Shown here piece after piece: positions 34,842-43,234 of a stretch of 64,000 nucleotides of DNA. The DNA lies in NCBI RefSeq assembly GCF_021441885.1, contig NZ_CP090440.1, forward strand, positions 310,001 through 374,000. The letters are read 5' to 3'. This DNA comes from Vibrio maritimus (lineage in GTDB: Bacteria > Pseudomonadota > Gammaproteobacteria > Enterobacterales > Vibrionaceae). The notes beneath the pieces were generated by a model, which saw only the letters and a program-made list of their open reading frames with translations, made no database searches and had not been told where the DNA came from. The first letter of the stretch is position 1. The number at the start of each line of letters is the position of its first letter. A program made the translations under genes and the position numbers.

Positions 34842-36080
34842 TTATTGCTCAAGCGGGAGGTTTTTTCGTTGTTTTTGATTGGACATTTCACGATGTAATT
34901 GTGCCCATTTCCAGCTCACATCATTCAAACGTCCTGTCAGGATATCGAGTTCTTTTTGGGCGTCTTCTCGCTTATTTTCCTTCATTAAACGTTCGATATA
35001 ACCAATACGTCCATACACTGGTGAAAGGCTAATGGCATAAGTCTCTAGTGAATGCAGTGCTTGATATTGTGGCATTCCTTTGTACTGTCCAACCACGTTT
35101 GCAACTCGAGTACGAGTATTTTGAAAACGTTCAACCCGATTATCAACTCGTTGTATCGCAACGTATTGCTGTGAAAGGACTTTCTTTCGAACAGGTTGTG
35201 CCTCCAAAGGAGATAGCCGCTCAAATGCCATCAATATTGATTCTATTTGTTTTTTTTGAACGCCAAAATCTTGGCTCAAATGAACATCAACGTCCTTAAC
35301 CAAAAGTGTCGTCATGTCTTCTTTAATAAAAGGAGGCATCGCGGTTTGCTTAGCCAGCGACTCAATATTTAACACACGTTCAAAGTGGAAATATTGCCAC
35401 TGATGCTTCCATTGATAAGCCAAGCCAACACTGACAGCAATAAGCACTGCCAATACCAAAAATAAACCTTGCTTTCTCCATGAGTGAGAGGACGGAGGTA
35501 ACAACGTCTCTTTCAAACAGTGTGAATGGTCCACTGTATACCATTTAGCTTCAAGGCGATCGATATGCTCAAACAAGGCAAAGCCGATACTTTCGAAGTT
35601 CACCGCCAGAGTCGGCTGCTTAAGCTGCATCATTTGATGCAACTGATCACAATACCGTTCACAGCGGTAGAGATCTCGTAGATTTTCAACGTTAGGTTTC
35701 AATACTTTCAGCTCTTCCACGACTCTCGCATTCACCCACTCAAGAATGTCTTTGCGACCTTTCGCGATTTTACTATCACCATCCGGTAGCATTGAAACCA
35801 CTGCATTCAGTAGCTCAAGACCGTTAGCCAGTCCAGACAAACCTTGAACCTTCATAACGGCCACAGCCCAATAACCCGCCATCAATAAATCAATGCCTGG
35901 CCCTTTGGCTAGCCACTCACATTGCGTTTTCACCTGCTGCCAATCAATGCCTCCCGATAAAGGACTCGCACGGCGATTAATTTCAGCTCGAACTGCTTCA
36001 TAAGCAGAATACGTTTTTAAAGCCTGCGGATCTAAAGCAATCACATAATAGGTGTTTTGAATAAACAGAGACACGGACAT
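34842..36080 (-). CDS. vasL: VasL, ImpA-domain T6SS accessory protein
   Basis: The 412-aa protein has an ImpA_N-like first part (FIQNTYYVIALDPQ, RRASPLSGGIDWQQVKTQ, GIDLLMAGYWAVAVMKVQG). A single membrane span follows in the middle (GLFLVLAVLIAVSVGLAYQW, about 215-235), then a helical C-terminal part. This is the VCA0121-type protein, related to TssA/TagA, thought to act at the end of the sheath. It is the last gene of the main operon, 52 bases after vasK. The span and position support the call; the exact function is less certain than for core genes. Confidence 0.85.
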   Translation of the reverse strand: MSVSLFIQNTYYVIALDPQALKTYSAYEAVRAEINRRASPLSGGIDWQQVKTQCEWLAKGPGIDLLMAGYWAVAVMKVQGLSGLANGLELLNAVVSMLPDGDSKIAKGRKDILEWVNARVVEELKVLKPNVENLRDLYRCERYCDQLHQMMQLKQPTLAVNFESIGFALFEHIDRLEAKWYTVDHSHCLKETLLPPSSHSWRKQGLFLVLAVLIAVSVGLAYQWKHQWQYFHFERVLNIESLAKQTAMPPFIKEDMTTLLVKDVDVHLSQDFGVQKKQIESILMAFERLSPLEAQPVRKKVLSQQYVAIQRVDNRVERFQNTRTRVANVVGQYKGMPQYQALHSLETYAISLSPVYGRIGYIERLMKENKREDAQKELDILTGRLNDVSWKWAQLHREMSNQKQRKNLPLEQ

Positions 36081-36132
36081 AAGGTCAACTCAAATAAATT
36101 CGGGCAGCGAGTACCGCTGCCCGTTAAATCAC

Positions 36133-39100
36133 TCAGTACAGAGAAGGAGCAAGGGAAAATGAAGCCAATAAACGGCTGGTAAAAGGATTCACATTCACCT
36201 CAGAACTCAACCGATAGGTCATAGCACCTGAATCCACATGGAATTGATAATCCACTGAAGTTGGGCTGGCAGACGTGACTTCACCTTGATCCAGCAAGTG
36301 AAACAATGCCCATGGCCCGTTGGCGACAACACTACGAGGTGAAACATTATTTTGATTTGGCATCAGCGTGACCTTAGAAGTCGCACGCTCACGTAATGTA
36401 TTAGGCCAAATCATCTCAATATTCTCACGGCTACCATGACTGTATGACAGAAGCTGCCCATCCACATTCAGCACACTACGGCGTTTGTTATTACTAAGGT
36501 GTGTGGGTTGAATAACAAAATTCACACCGAGCACGCCTTTACGATTGAAAAACGCCTGTTGTATCGCTTTCGCTTGTTCAAATTGGGTTAAGACTTCTTC
36601 TTTAACAATGTGTTGGTTGTTTGAAGCATCATCCACAAACCCTTTTAACTGCTCAGAATAAAAGCTATCAAGCGTACCTTCCGGCGCAAAAAAAGTTTCA
36701 AAATCTTTTAATGAGACATCTTTTGATGCTGATGGCTCAAAAGGGTAACGATGAGCAAATTGCGTTTCAAAGACGTTATACACATCCGTTTGCCAACGTA
36801 CATTTAAATACTGGATCGCCTCTTGTTTAATCACATACCAACTCTCGTCTGCGACCTTTTCCATGACCGCATCAAGGGGAGCAGGCAATCCTCGGCTGAT
36901 CCGTTTTAACGTATAAATTGGGTCGACATTTTTCAAAGCCATACGAGCTTGTGTTGCTTCCAATGCCGCCATTCCCCTATCTGGCGCCTCTTGAATACTT
37001 TTCAAGTAATTATCAAGTTCGCTCACACTGGCTAACAACTGATTTATGTTACTTTCTTCACCATTTTGGCTTACCAATACACTATTAAGACGAGAAAACG
37101 GCGTCTCTATTGCAGTAGCCAACTTAAAAGCGGTACTCGTCTGTATTGCTTTTTGTGCACGTTCATCGTCAGGTTGTTGGTAAAGCTGCGTATGCTGCTT
37201 TAATGTTCGTAACACTTTCTGCAGCGGCTCAGTATTACTGATCAAACTATCAAGTACCAAAACCGCTTCATCTAAATTCGCAAACGCTTGAACATCGAGT
37301 GTATTCAACGCTTCTCGCCAAGTTCGCGTATAATCCGCAATATAAAGCGCCTGAATTTTCTCTTGAAGCGCTGCTTCGTCAGCATCACTAAACTTCGCGG
37401 TTTGTGTTTGTCCAAGCACCCAACTGTCTGTCAACGCTAAACGAGAAACAGAACGCATTTGAGGTAAGAAATAACGCTCAAAGCCCCCTTGCGTGAGAAA
37501 GCGAGGGATCTGTAATCGCTCTTCATGAGCTTCTCGTGCTAAAAAGATCACATCAAAAGAAGGTCCCACCAATTGTCGTATATTCAATGGGCCACCTAAT
37601 ACACTTTGTGCACTACTACGCAGGTTTCGGTATACGCGTTCTTCATTTGGCATCAAACTCAGTTTGGCTTGTACCTTGGAGATCTCGCCTTCAAATGGGC
37701 GCAACACGGCAATAGCGGTATGGTCGCCCGCCATCTTTGCACCTTCGAGATCGGTATGTTCAAGCGCATATTGCAAATGATGCAACAAAGCTTGTTGCGT
37801 GTCTCTCTGCCCCATAAATTGGTGATGCCACAACTTAGCAAAATGGTTCATCACAAGATCACTCTGTCTGCCACTTTGATCCGTCATCATTCGATAGACT
37901 CTTAATACCGCCAGCTTTTCTTCATTCGTACGAGCTTGGCTTAACTCAGCCATCAGCTCATTCATCAGTAGCGGTAAGAATTGTCGATTAAGCAATTCCA
38001 GATACGTCGCTTCCACTTTAGGGCCAATAGTGTGCCCTTGGTACAATCCCATTTCAGAAATGTACTTCGGCTTTTCATGAAAAAAGCCATAAGCAAGCAT
38101 GGCACTTCGTATTTGCTCAAGCGATGCCAACATCGCTTGAGGTGAATGCGGTTTATCTTGCTCTGTACTTTGATATAAACGAACCTTGATTAACACATTT
38201 TCTGCACGTTGGCGATTTTCTCCATAGCTATGTTGCCACCCAACGAGAAGCAGTATTGTTGCGAGACTACATGCCATTGTGGCATGTAACATCAAACGAC
38301 GTTTTTGCTTAAGTACTTTAATGTTGTCTGTGGCAAGTCCAGCTTCAGGAATAATGGCATTTTCAAACAGAGTACCGGCGAAATACACCAACGATTGCTT
38401 TGCCTGTTGAGCCGAACGAGATGGCGCTGTCAGTTGGTAGCGACGAGCAATAGCATCATCAAAAATATCATGCGGCACACCTTGCTGCTCTACCGAAGTA
38501 AAATAGGTCCCCCTGAGCAGCGCCGGGGTTGAAAACTTATCTCGTAAGAACATCGTCTCAAGCATAGTTTGTAGCCCATGCTTTAAGCCGGAAACTTGTT
38601 TAACGAAACTAAACATCGCTTGACGTTCAGCGACGGAGCGTCCACCTTCATATTCGATAAGCAACGCATTCAATTGCGCAATCAGACGATCGTAGTATTG
38701 GGAAAACTCCATTAACCATTCATCCGTCGACTCGAGAGAATGTAGAGAATAAGTAAACCCGAGAATGGACGCTCGCTCAGCGGCATTGCAATGACGGAAA
38801 AAAGGTTCAAAGCCGTTCAGACCATCCCATTTTGTCAAGACTACATAAACGGGTAACCTTGATGCCACCGTTTCCATCAATTCTTTCAAACGACTACGTA
38901 TTTGAGCGGCATAGGCCTGTCGGCTTGCTTCATCACATTCGATAAGTTTTATCACATCAATGGTTACCACCACCCCGTTTAAAGGACGACGGCGACGCGT
39001 TTGCTCAAGCCAATCAATAAAGTGTCGCCACTGCCTGACTTCTCCTTCAGGAGCGGGGGAGGCGTCTTGAGTGATCAACGCACCATCGGGATCAATGACC

Positions 39101-39633
39101 ACCGCTTCATTACCAACCCACCAATCAAACGCTTTTTTTTCCTGAGTTTTTGAAGCATTTAATACAGTAGAAAAAAGAAATGACAGACCGGAGCGTTGAA
39201 TAAATTGACTTTTACCCGAGCCCTGCTCACCCAGTAAGACGTACCATGGCTGACCGTACAACGCATCACGGCGCCCCGTATAGCTTTTCATCTCATCAAG
39301 CACAGCATTAAATTCGATCTCTTGAGCTTCAATGATTTCAATGAATGGATCTTGTTTTCTCTGCGCTGTTTTTCGATCTCTTTCTTGATAACGTTTGACC
39401 TTGGCGTATTGCGACCAACCCCACACCGTAGCAGCGATCAAAAAAAGCCCGCCGCTGGCAAACCATCGATGGGAACGCTCACCAAGAGGATGATGATCTC
39501 GCCACTCAAAACTAGGGCCTAACCACCATATCGCAATATGAAGAAGCACAAAGGCAAGCAGCAATAGCCAAGGCATCGCTGCGATAACACCGATTCGACA
39601 TCGAGTGCCGATACGTTTGATCATATTCCACAT
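36133..39633 (-). CDS. tssM: TssM/VasK (IcmF), inner-membrane complex ATP-binding protein
   Basis: The 1,166-aa protein starts with two membrane spans (VIAAMPWLLLLAFVLLHIAI; WFASGGLFLIAATVWGW) and a third near 450 (LMLHATMACSLATILLLVGW). Between them is the cytoplasmic P-loop domain with Walker A GEQGSGKS at about 131-138. The long periplasmic part ends with the domain that contacts TssJ (SLNVDGQLLSYSHGSRE-like, FHLLDQGEVTSAS). With TssJ and TssL it forms the trans-envelope channel. The Walker A is intact. It sits 12 bases after vasJ. Confidence 0.95.
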   Translation of the reverse strand: MWNMIKRIGTRCRIGVIAAMPWLLLLAFVLLHIAIWWLGPSFEWRDHHPLGERSHRWFASGGLFLIAATVWGWSQYAKVKRYQERDRKTAQRKQDPFIEIIEAQEIEFNAVLDEMKSYTGRRDALYGQPWYVLLGEQGSGKSQFIQRSGLSFLFSTVLNASKTQEKKAFDWWVGNEAVVIDPDGALITQDASPAPEGEVRQWRHFIDWLEQTRRRRPLNGVVVTIDVIKLIECDEASRQAYAAQIRSRLKELMETVASRLPVYVVLTKWDGLNGFEPFFRHCNAAERASILGFTYSLHSLESTDEWLMEFSQYYDRLIAQLNALLIEYEGGRSVAERQAMFSFVKQVSGLKHGLQTMLETMFLRDKFSTPALLRGTYFTSVEQQGVPHDIFDDAIARRYQLTAPSRSAQQAKQSLVYFAGTLFENAIIPEAGLATDNIKVLKQKRRLMLHATMACSLATILLLVGWQHSYGENRQRAENVLIKVRLYQSTEQDKPHSPQAMLASLEQIRSAMLAYGFFHEKPKYISEMGLYQGHTIGPKVEATYLELLNRQFLPLLMNELMAELSQARTNEEKLAVLRVYRMMTDQSGRQSDLVMNHFAKLWHHQFMGQRDTQQALLHHLQYALEHTDLEGAKMAGDHTAIAVLRPFEGEISKVQAKLSLMPNEERVYRNLRSSAQSVLGGPLNIRQLVGPSFDVIFLAREAHEERLQIPRFLTQGGFERYFLPQMRSVSRLALTDSWVLGQTQTAKFSDADEAALQEKIQALYIADYTRTWREALNTLDVQAFANLDEAVLVLDSLISNTEPLQKVLRTLKQHTQLYQQPDDERAQKAIQTSTAFKLATAIETPFSRLNSVLVSQNGEESNINQLLASVSELDNYLKSIQEAPDRGMAALEATQARMALKNVDPIYTLKRISRGLPAPLDAVMEKVADESWYVIKQEAIQYLNVRWQTDVYNVFETQFAHRYPFEPSASKDVSLKDFETFFAPEGTLDSFYSEQLKGFVDDASNNQHIVKEEVLTQFEQAKAIQQAFFNRKGVLGVNFVIQPTHLSNNKRRSVLNVDGQLLSYSHGSRENIEMIWPNTLRERATSKVTLMPNQNNVSPRSVVANGPWALFHLLDQGEVTSASPTSVDYQFHVDSGAMTYRLSSEVNVNPFTSRLLASFSLAPSLY

Positions 39634-39645
39634 AAACTAAAACCT

Positions 39646-41049
39646 TCACTGCTTTGGCAAGTGTTCGCGCTCTAATTGAGCCATTAAGGAAGGCTCCCAT
39701 TCACTAACACTCATCGTTGATATTTGTGTATATAATGTTTGATATTGCTGCTGTGCCATGGCACCGAGCTGCTCAGCCTGTAAAACATCAGCAATAAGCA
39801 AACGCCAATAGGCTTTATCCCTCGGCTCTGTAGCTTGTGTCAGTCCCTCATTAAGATGAGTCAATGCCAACGTGACATCACCTTCTTTTGCCAAGGACAT
39901 TACTTCATGACGTTTTTCGCTCCAATCATTCATAGCTCGAGGAGAGGCATGACCCATTTGTTGATGTTCTAGTAACCAAGCTTTCACCTCATCAGGAACA
40001 AAAGGGCGGCCATCCTTAAAACTCAATTGAGTCAGGGATGGAAGTCGCTCTAAAAATGCGATGCATTCTTGCGTGATTGCCTCACACCATTGAGATTGCT
40101 CCAGCCGCTCAGCAATTTGAAAGCTCATCCACTGCCCTTCAAACCAAAAAGGTGCCATCGTTAAGCTTTGTTCCACTTTCCGCCACAGCGCTAGGTCTGC
40201 ATGAGACAGTTGTTCTTGATAGTCTCGAACTCGATCTGTTACCATTCCTCTCAATAAGGTTTGACCTTGCGTGTTATGATCAGGCACTGATGTAATGCCC
40301 CCCCACAATGCAAAGCGCTTCAATCGAATAGATAAAGGGATCGCTAGATCTTGTTCCCCCAAAAAACTGGCGACTTTGAGTAAGGTTTCTTTTGTTGCCT
40401 TTTCTGACGAACTATCCACAGAAGGGGGAGTAGACATCGGTGTGGATACCTTCAAAGACGCCACGTTCGATTCTGACTCTTTTACGGCCTGTCTTTGAAC
40501 CTCTTCAATCCCTTGCTTAATCGAACGAGAGAGCTGCGGTGTGATGTCATCTTGACCAAGTTGTTCTTGTTCAAGTGCTTGCTGCCAACGAGAGAAGGCT
40601 AAAGCCAATGAGGCTTTGGTTTGCTCACCAAATTGGGCGTAGTTCACTTCTTTTGATGCCGTCAAAAAACGTTGACTGATCTGACTAAAAAATTTGCGCC
40701 TTGGTAAATTGCCTCTCTCGCCAGGAGCGGGGTAACTTTGCGTCCAGAAGTGGGTAATAAAGTCTCCCCAGATTTCTAAAGAAACGACCCAGCGAGAAGG
40801 GGTCAAATCGTGATGGAGACACTGCAAAAGAATCGCAAGCAACTTAATATCTTTGGTTTTTTCACCAAGTAATTGAACAGCCGTACGTTCCACCTTATCC
40901 CATTGAATCGAACCATGAGCGAGAGAGCCAGCTTTCATCATCTGTTCCTCGACAAACTCGAACAACGGATCATCAAGTAATCGTTGTCCGACAGGGTTCT
41001 CGTGACTAATGGGCGCAGCAACGTAATTACGATAATTATCTAGTTCCAT
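39646..41049 (-). CDS. tssA: TssA/VasJ
   Basis: The 467-aa product begins with an ImpA_N domain (ISHENPVGQRLLDDPLFEFV, IQWDKVERTAVQLLGEKTKD, LLAILLQCLHHDLTPS). A linker of Ser/Thr/Pro-rich sequence (about 200-225) and a helical C-terminus of the VasJ type follow. TssA primes assembly of the baseplate and the growing sheath end. There is no signal peptide, as expected for a cytoplasmic protein. The gene lies between vasI and vasK with 11-12-base gaps. Confidence 0.9.
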   Translation of the reverse strand: MELDNYRNYVAAPISHENPVGQRLLDDPLFEFVEEQMMKAGSLAHGSIQWDKVERTAVQLLGEKTKDIKLLAILLQCLHHDLTPSRWVVSLEIWGDFITHFWTQSYPAPGERGNLPRRKFFSQISQRFLTASKEVNYAQFGEQTKASLALAFSRWQQALEQEQLGQDDITPQLSRSIKQGIEEVQRQAVKESESNVASLKVSTPMSTPPSVDSSSEKATKETLLKVASFLGEQDLAIPLSIRLKRFALWGGITSVPDHNTQGQTLLRGMVTDRVRDYQEQLSHADLALWRKVEQSLTMAPFWFEGQWMSFQIAERLEQSQWCEAITQECIAFLERLPSLTQLSFKDGRPFVPDEVKAWLLEHQQMGHASPRAMNDWSEKRHEVMSLAKEGDVTLALTHLNEGLTQATEPRDKAYWRLLIADVLQAEQLGAMAQQQYQTLYTQISTMSVSEWEPSLMAQLEREHLPKQ

Positions 41050-41060
41050 CTACTCCTCAC

Positions 41061-41702
41061 TTACCAATGACAACGCGTTTTTAGCAGAGGAAGTAATGCA
41101 CTGGCGTCTTGTGTTTCAAACTGCCACCGCTCGCCACCAACCAATAAAGAGACCAGCTCTTGGAAAGAAAATTTTTTCATAATGTCAATGGCAGGAACCC
41201 CTCTTGCTGATGAATACATCACGCCATAATCATCGCTACGAAGCGTGATCCAATGCTGATCTAATGCCATCTTTAGTACCAATGGCTCGATAGGCTTGCC
41301 CATGAGCACATCAACTCGACTTAAATTATCAACACAACTTAATACCAGTAGCGCTCTTGGCGGAAACTCCGATCGCTCGCGGATCGCAATCCATGCGTTG
41401 TTTTCTCCTTCATTTTTCCAAACCTGAACCGCCTCTTTTTGTCGCGCTTGAGAGCGCCAGACTTGCTGCCATAGCGAAGGGTAACGCATAGCATTTAAAC
41501 GGTCTGTTGAAGGAACTTGTGTCGGAGTTTGTATCACTTCATCAAAACAGACTAAACGCGTTAAACGATCTGATTCCTGTCGACATTGGAATAACGCCTC
41601 TACTTGTTCATCAGAGAGAGAAGAGGATAGAGCATCACTCGAGCAACAAAGCAATGCGGCTACCATTAAGTAGCGAACATAATATAAGAAGGCGCGGCTC
41701 AT
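41061..41702 (-). CDS. vasI: VasI (TagO-like) T6SS-associated protein
   Basis: ATG 41702 overlaps the vasH TGA by 4 bases (ATGA), which is preferred over the longer frame start inside vasH. The 213-aa protein begins with a signal sequence (FLYYVRYLMVAALLCCSSDA) and is therefore exported. The body has QVEALFQCRQESDRLTRLVC, WRSQARQKEAV-type and VLSCVDNLSRVDVLMGKPIE segments as in VCA0118. Its exact role in T6SS is not settled. Position between vasH and vasJ supports the call. Confidence 0.85.
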   Translation of the reverse strand: MSRAFLYYVRYLMVAALLCCSSDALSSSLSDEQVEALFQCRQESDRLTRLVCFDEVIQTPTQVPSTDRLNAMRYPSLWQQVWRSQARQKEAVQVWKNEGENNAWIAIRERSEFPPRALLVLSCVDNLSRVDVLMGKPIEPLVLKMALDQHWITLRSDDYGVMYSSARGVPAIDIMKKFSFQELVSLLVGGERWQFETQDASALLPLLKTRCHW

Positions 41703-43231
41703 TGAATTCCCCATTTTTGACATTTATATGCAAGCGTACGCTTTGGTAGTCCAAGGCTCTCTGCTGTTTGAGTACGATCACCTTGAAACTGCTGTAAACG
41801 TCGAGTAATAAAATCCACTTCAAACTTGACCATCGCCGCTTTCAAGTGTGAGGGCTCTTTTTCTTTTGATACAGAAAGAGACGGCTCTTCCCTATGTTTC
41901 GCTGCGCTAGGAGTATCCAGCAAAGGCAACAAATCTTTTTCCATGACAAATCGTCCATCTTTGGCTTGGACACAACCGTACTCCACAAGATGCTTCAATT
42001 CTCGGACATTACCTGGAAAAGCGTGGGCTTTTAAACGAGTCAGAGCCTGGGCTTCAATACCAAGAACATGAGATTGATTCTGCTTGTTGTATTGCTCGAC
42101 AAAATACCGACAAAGCATATCGACATCCTCTAATCTCGATGATAAAGACGGGAGTGTCACTGGAAATTGCAACAAGCGGTAATACAAATCTTGGCGAAAT
42201 GCCTTTTTGTGGACGTGTTCTTGTAATCGAACATGCGTCGCACAAACCAAGCGAAAAGAGGAACGGCGTTCATGTTTAGCACCAACAGGGCGATATTGAC
42301 CCGATTCCAATACACGCAATAACTTGGCTTGCAGCGCCAAAGGCATGTCACCAATCTCATCAAGAAATAACGACCCACCATCAGCCTGTGCAATCAGTCC
42401 ATCCCGATCTTGTTCTGCTCCCGAGAACGCGCCTTTGGCATAGCCAAACAATTCACTTTCAAGCAAACTTTCAGGGATCGCAGCACAGTTGATTGCAACA
42501 AAAGGTTGGCACGCACGAGGAGAGAAGTGATGTACAGCTCGAGCGGCCAATTCTTTCCCTGTTCCCGTTTCCCCTTGGATCAATACAGACATCATCGACT
42601 CTGACGCATTCAATATTTGCGATCTTAATGTCTTCATCGCCTCGCTTTCCCCAACCAAGGTTGTGGACATCAACGAAAGCTGCTGCGTACGATCAGATTG
42701 ATGATGAAGTTCGCCGATTTTTTCTTGTAATAACTCAACATCTTGAGCCTGATGAGAGAGTGCCGTCACATTTTCCCAGTGCGATAAAAACGTATCAAGC
42801 ACCAGTAAAAGCGTCGGCTCCTCAAAGGCATATTGAAGTTCATTGAAAGAACCAATCAAAAACAACAGTGCCTGTATTTTTCCGTTGCGACTCAACGGAA
42901 AAATACACACACCATCTTGTTCGTCCATGTTTTGCGTGATCTGGTGAAAGACCGCATTTGACTGCCAATAATAAACATCTTCAGCCCGGAGCAATTTTTT
43001 TTCGCCAGATTGAAGCACATGGGCGAATGGTGCACTAAAGTCCATCACTGACCAATGCTCTTCATCATGATCATTAAGTGGTACTATTGATTGACCATCG
43101 ACAGAAAAAACCAGAAGCTGTGCCAACTTTAACGACAGCGATGACCTTAAGGCATTGAGCAGTGCCTCTCCAGCTTGAGAGGTTCCCCGTGAACGAACCA
43201 TATCTGCAATATAAGCCAGTCCATCTTTCAT
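41699..43231 (-). CDS. vasH: VasH, sigma-54-dependent T6SS transcription activator
   Basis: The 510-aa protein has a GAF-like sensor at residues 1-170 and a central AAA+ domain: Walker A GETGTGKE at about 217, the sigma-54-contacting loop GAFSGA at about 265, and Walker B GGSLFLDEIGDM. A C-terminal Fis-type HTH (DRTQTAESLGLPKRTLAYKC) completes it. The loop has GAFSGA instead of GAFTGA, a conservative change. It would activate hcp and other units with sigma-54, consistent with the promoter at 34725. It lies 3 bases after clpV in the same operon. Confidence 0.95.
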   Translation of the reverse strand: MKDGLAYIADMVRSRGTSQAGEALLNALRSSLSLKLAQLLVFSVDGQSIVPLNDHDEEHWSVMDFSAPFAHVLQSGEKKLLRAEDVYYWQSNAVFHQITQNMDEQDGVCIFPLSRNGKIQALLFLIGSFNELQYAFEEPTLLLVLDTFLSHWENVTALSHQAQDVELLQEKIGELHHQSDRTQQLSLMSTTLVGESEAMKTLRSQILNASESMMSVLIQGETGTGKELAARAVHHFSPRACQPFVAINCAAIPESLLESELFGYAKGAFSGAEQDRDGLIAQADGGSLFLDEIGDMPLALQAKLLRVLESGQYRPVGAKHERRSSFRLVCATHVRLQEHVHKKAFRQDLYYRLLQFPVTLPSLSSRLEDVDMLCRYFVEQYNKQNQSHVLGIEAQALTRLKAHAFPGNVRELKHLVEYGCVQAKDGRFVMEKDLLPLLDTPSAAKHREEPSLSVSKEKEPSHLKAAMVKFEVDFITRRLQQFQGDRTQTAESLGLPKRTLAYKCQKWGIQ

Positions 43232-43234
43232 GAA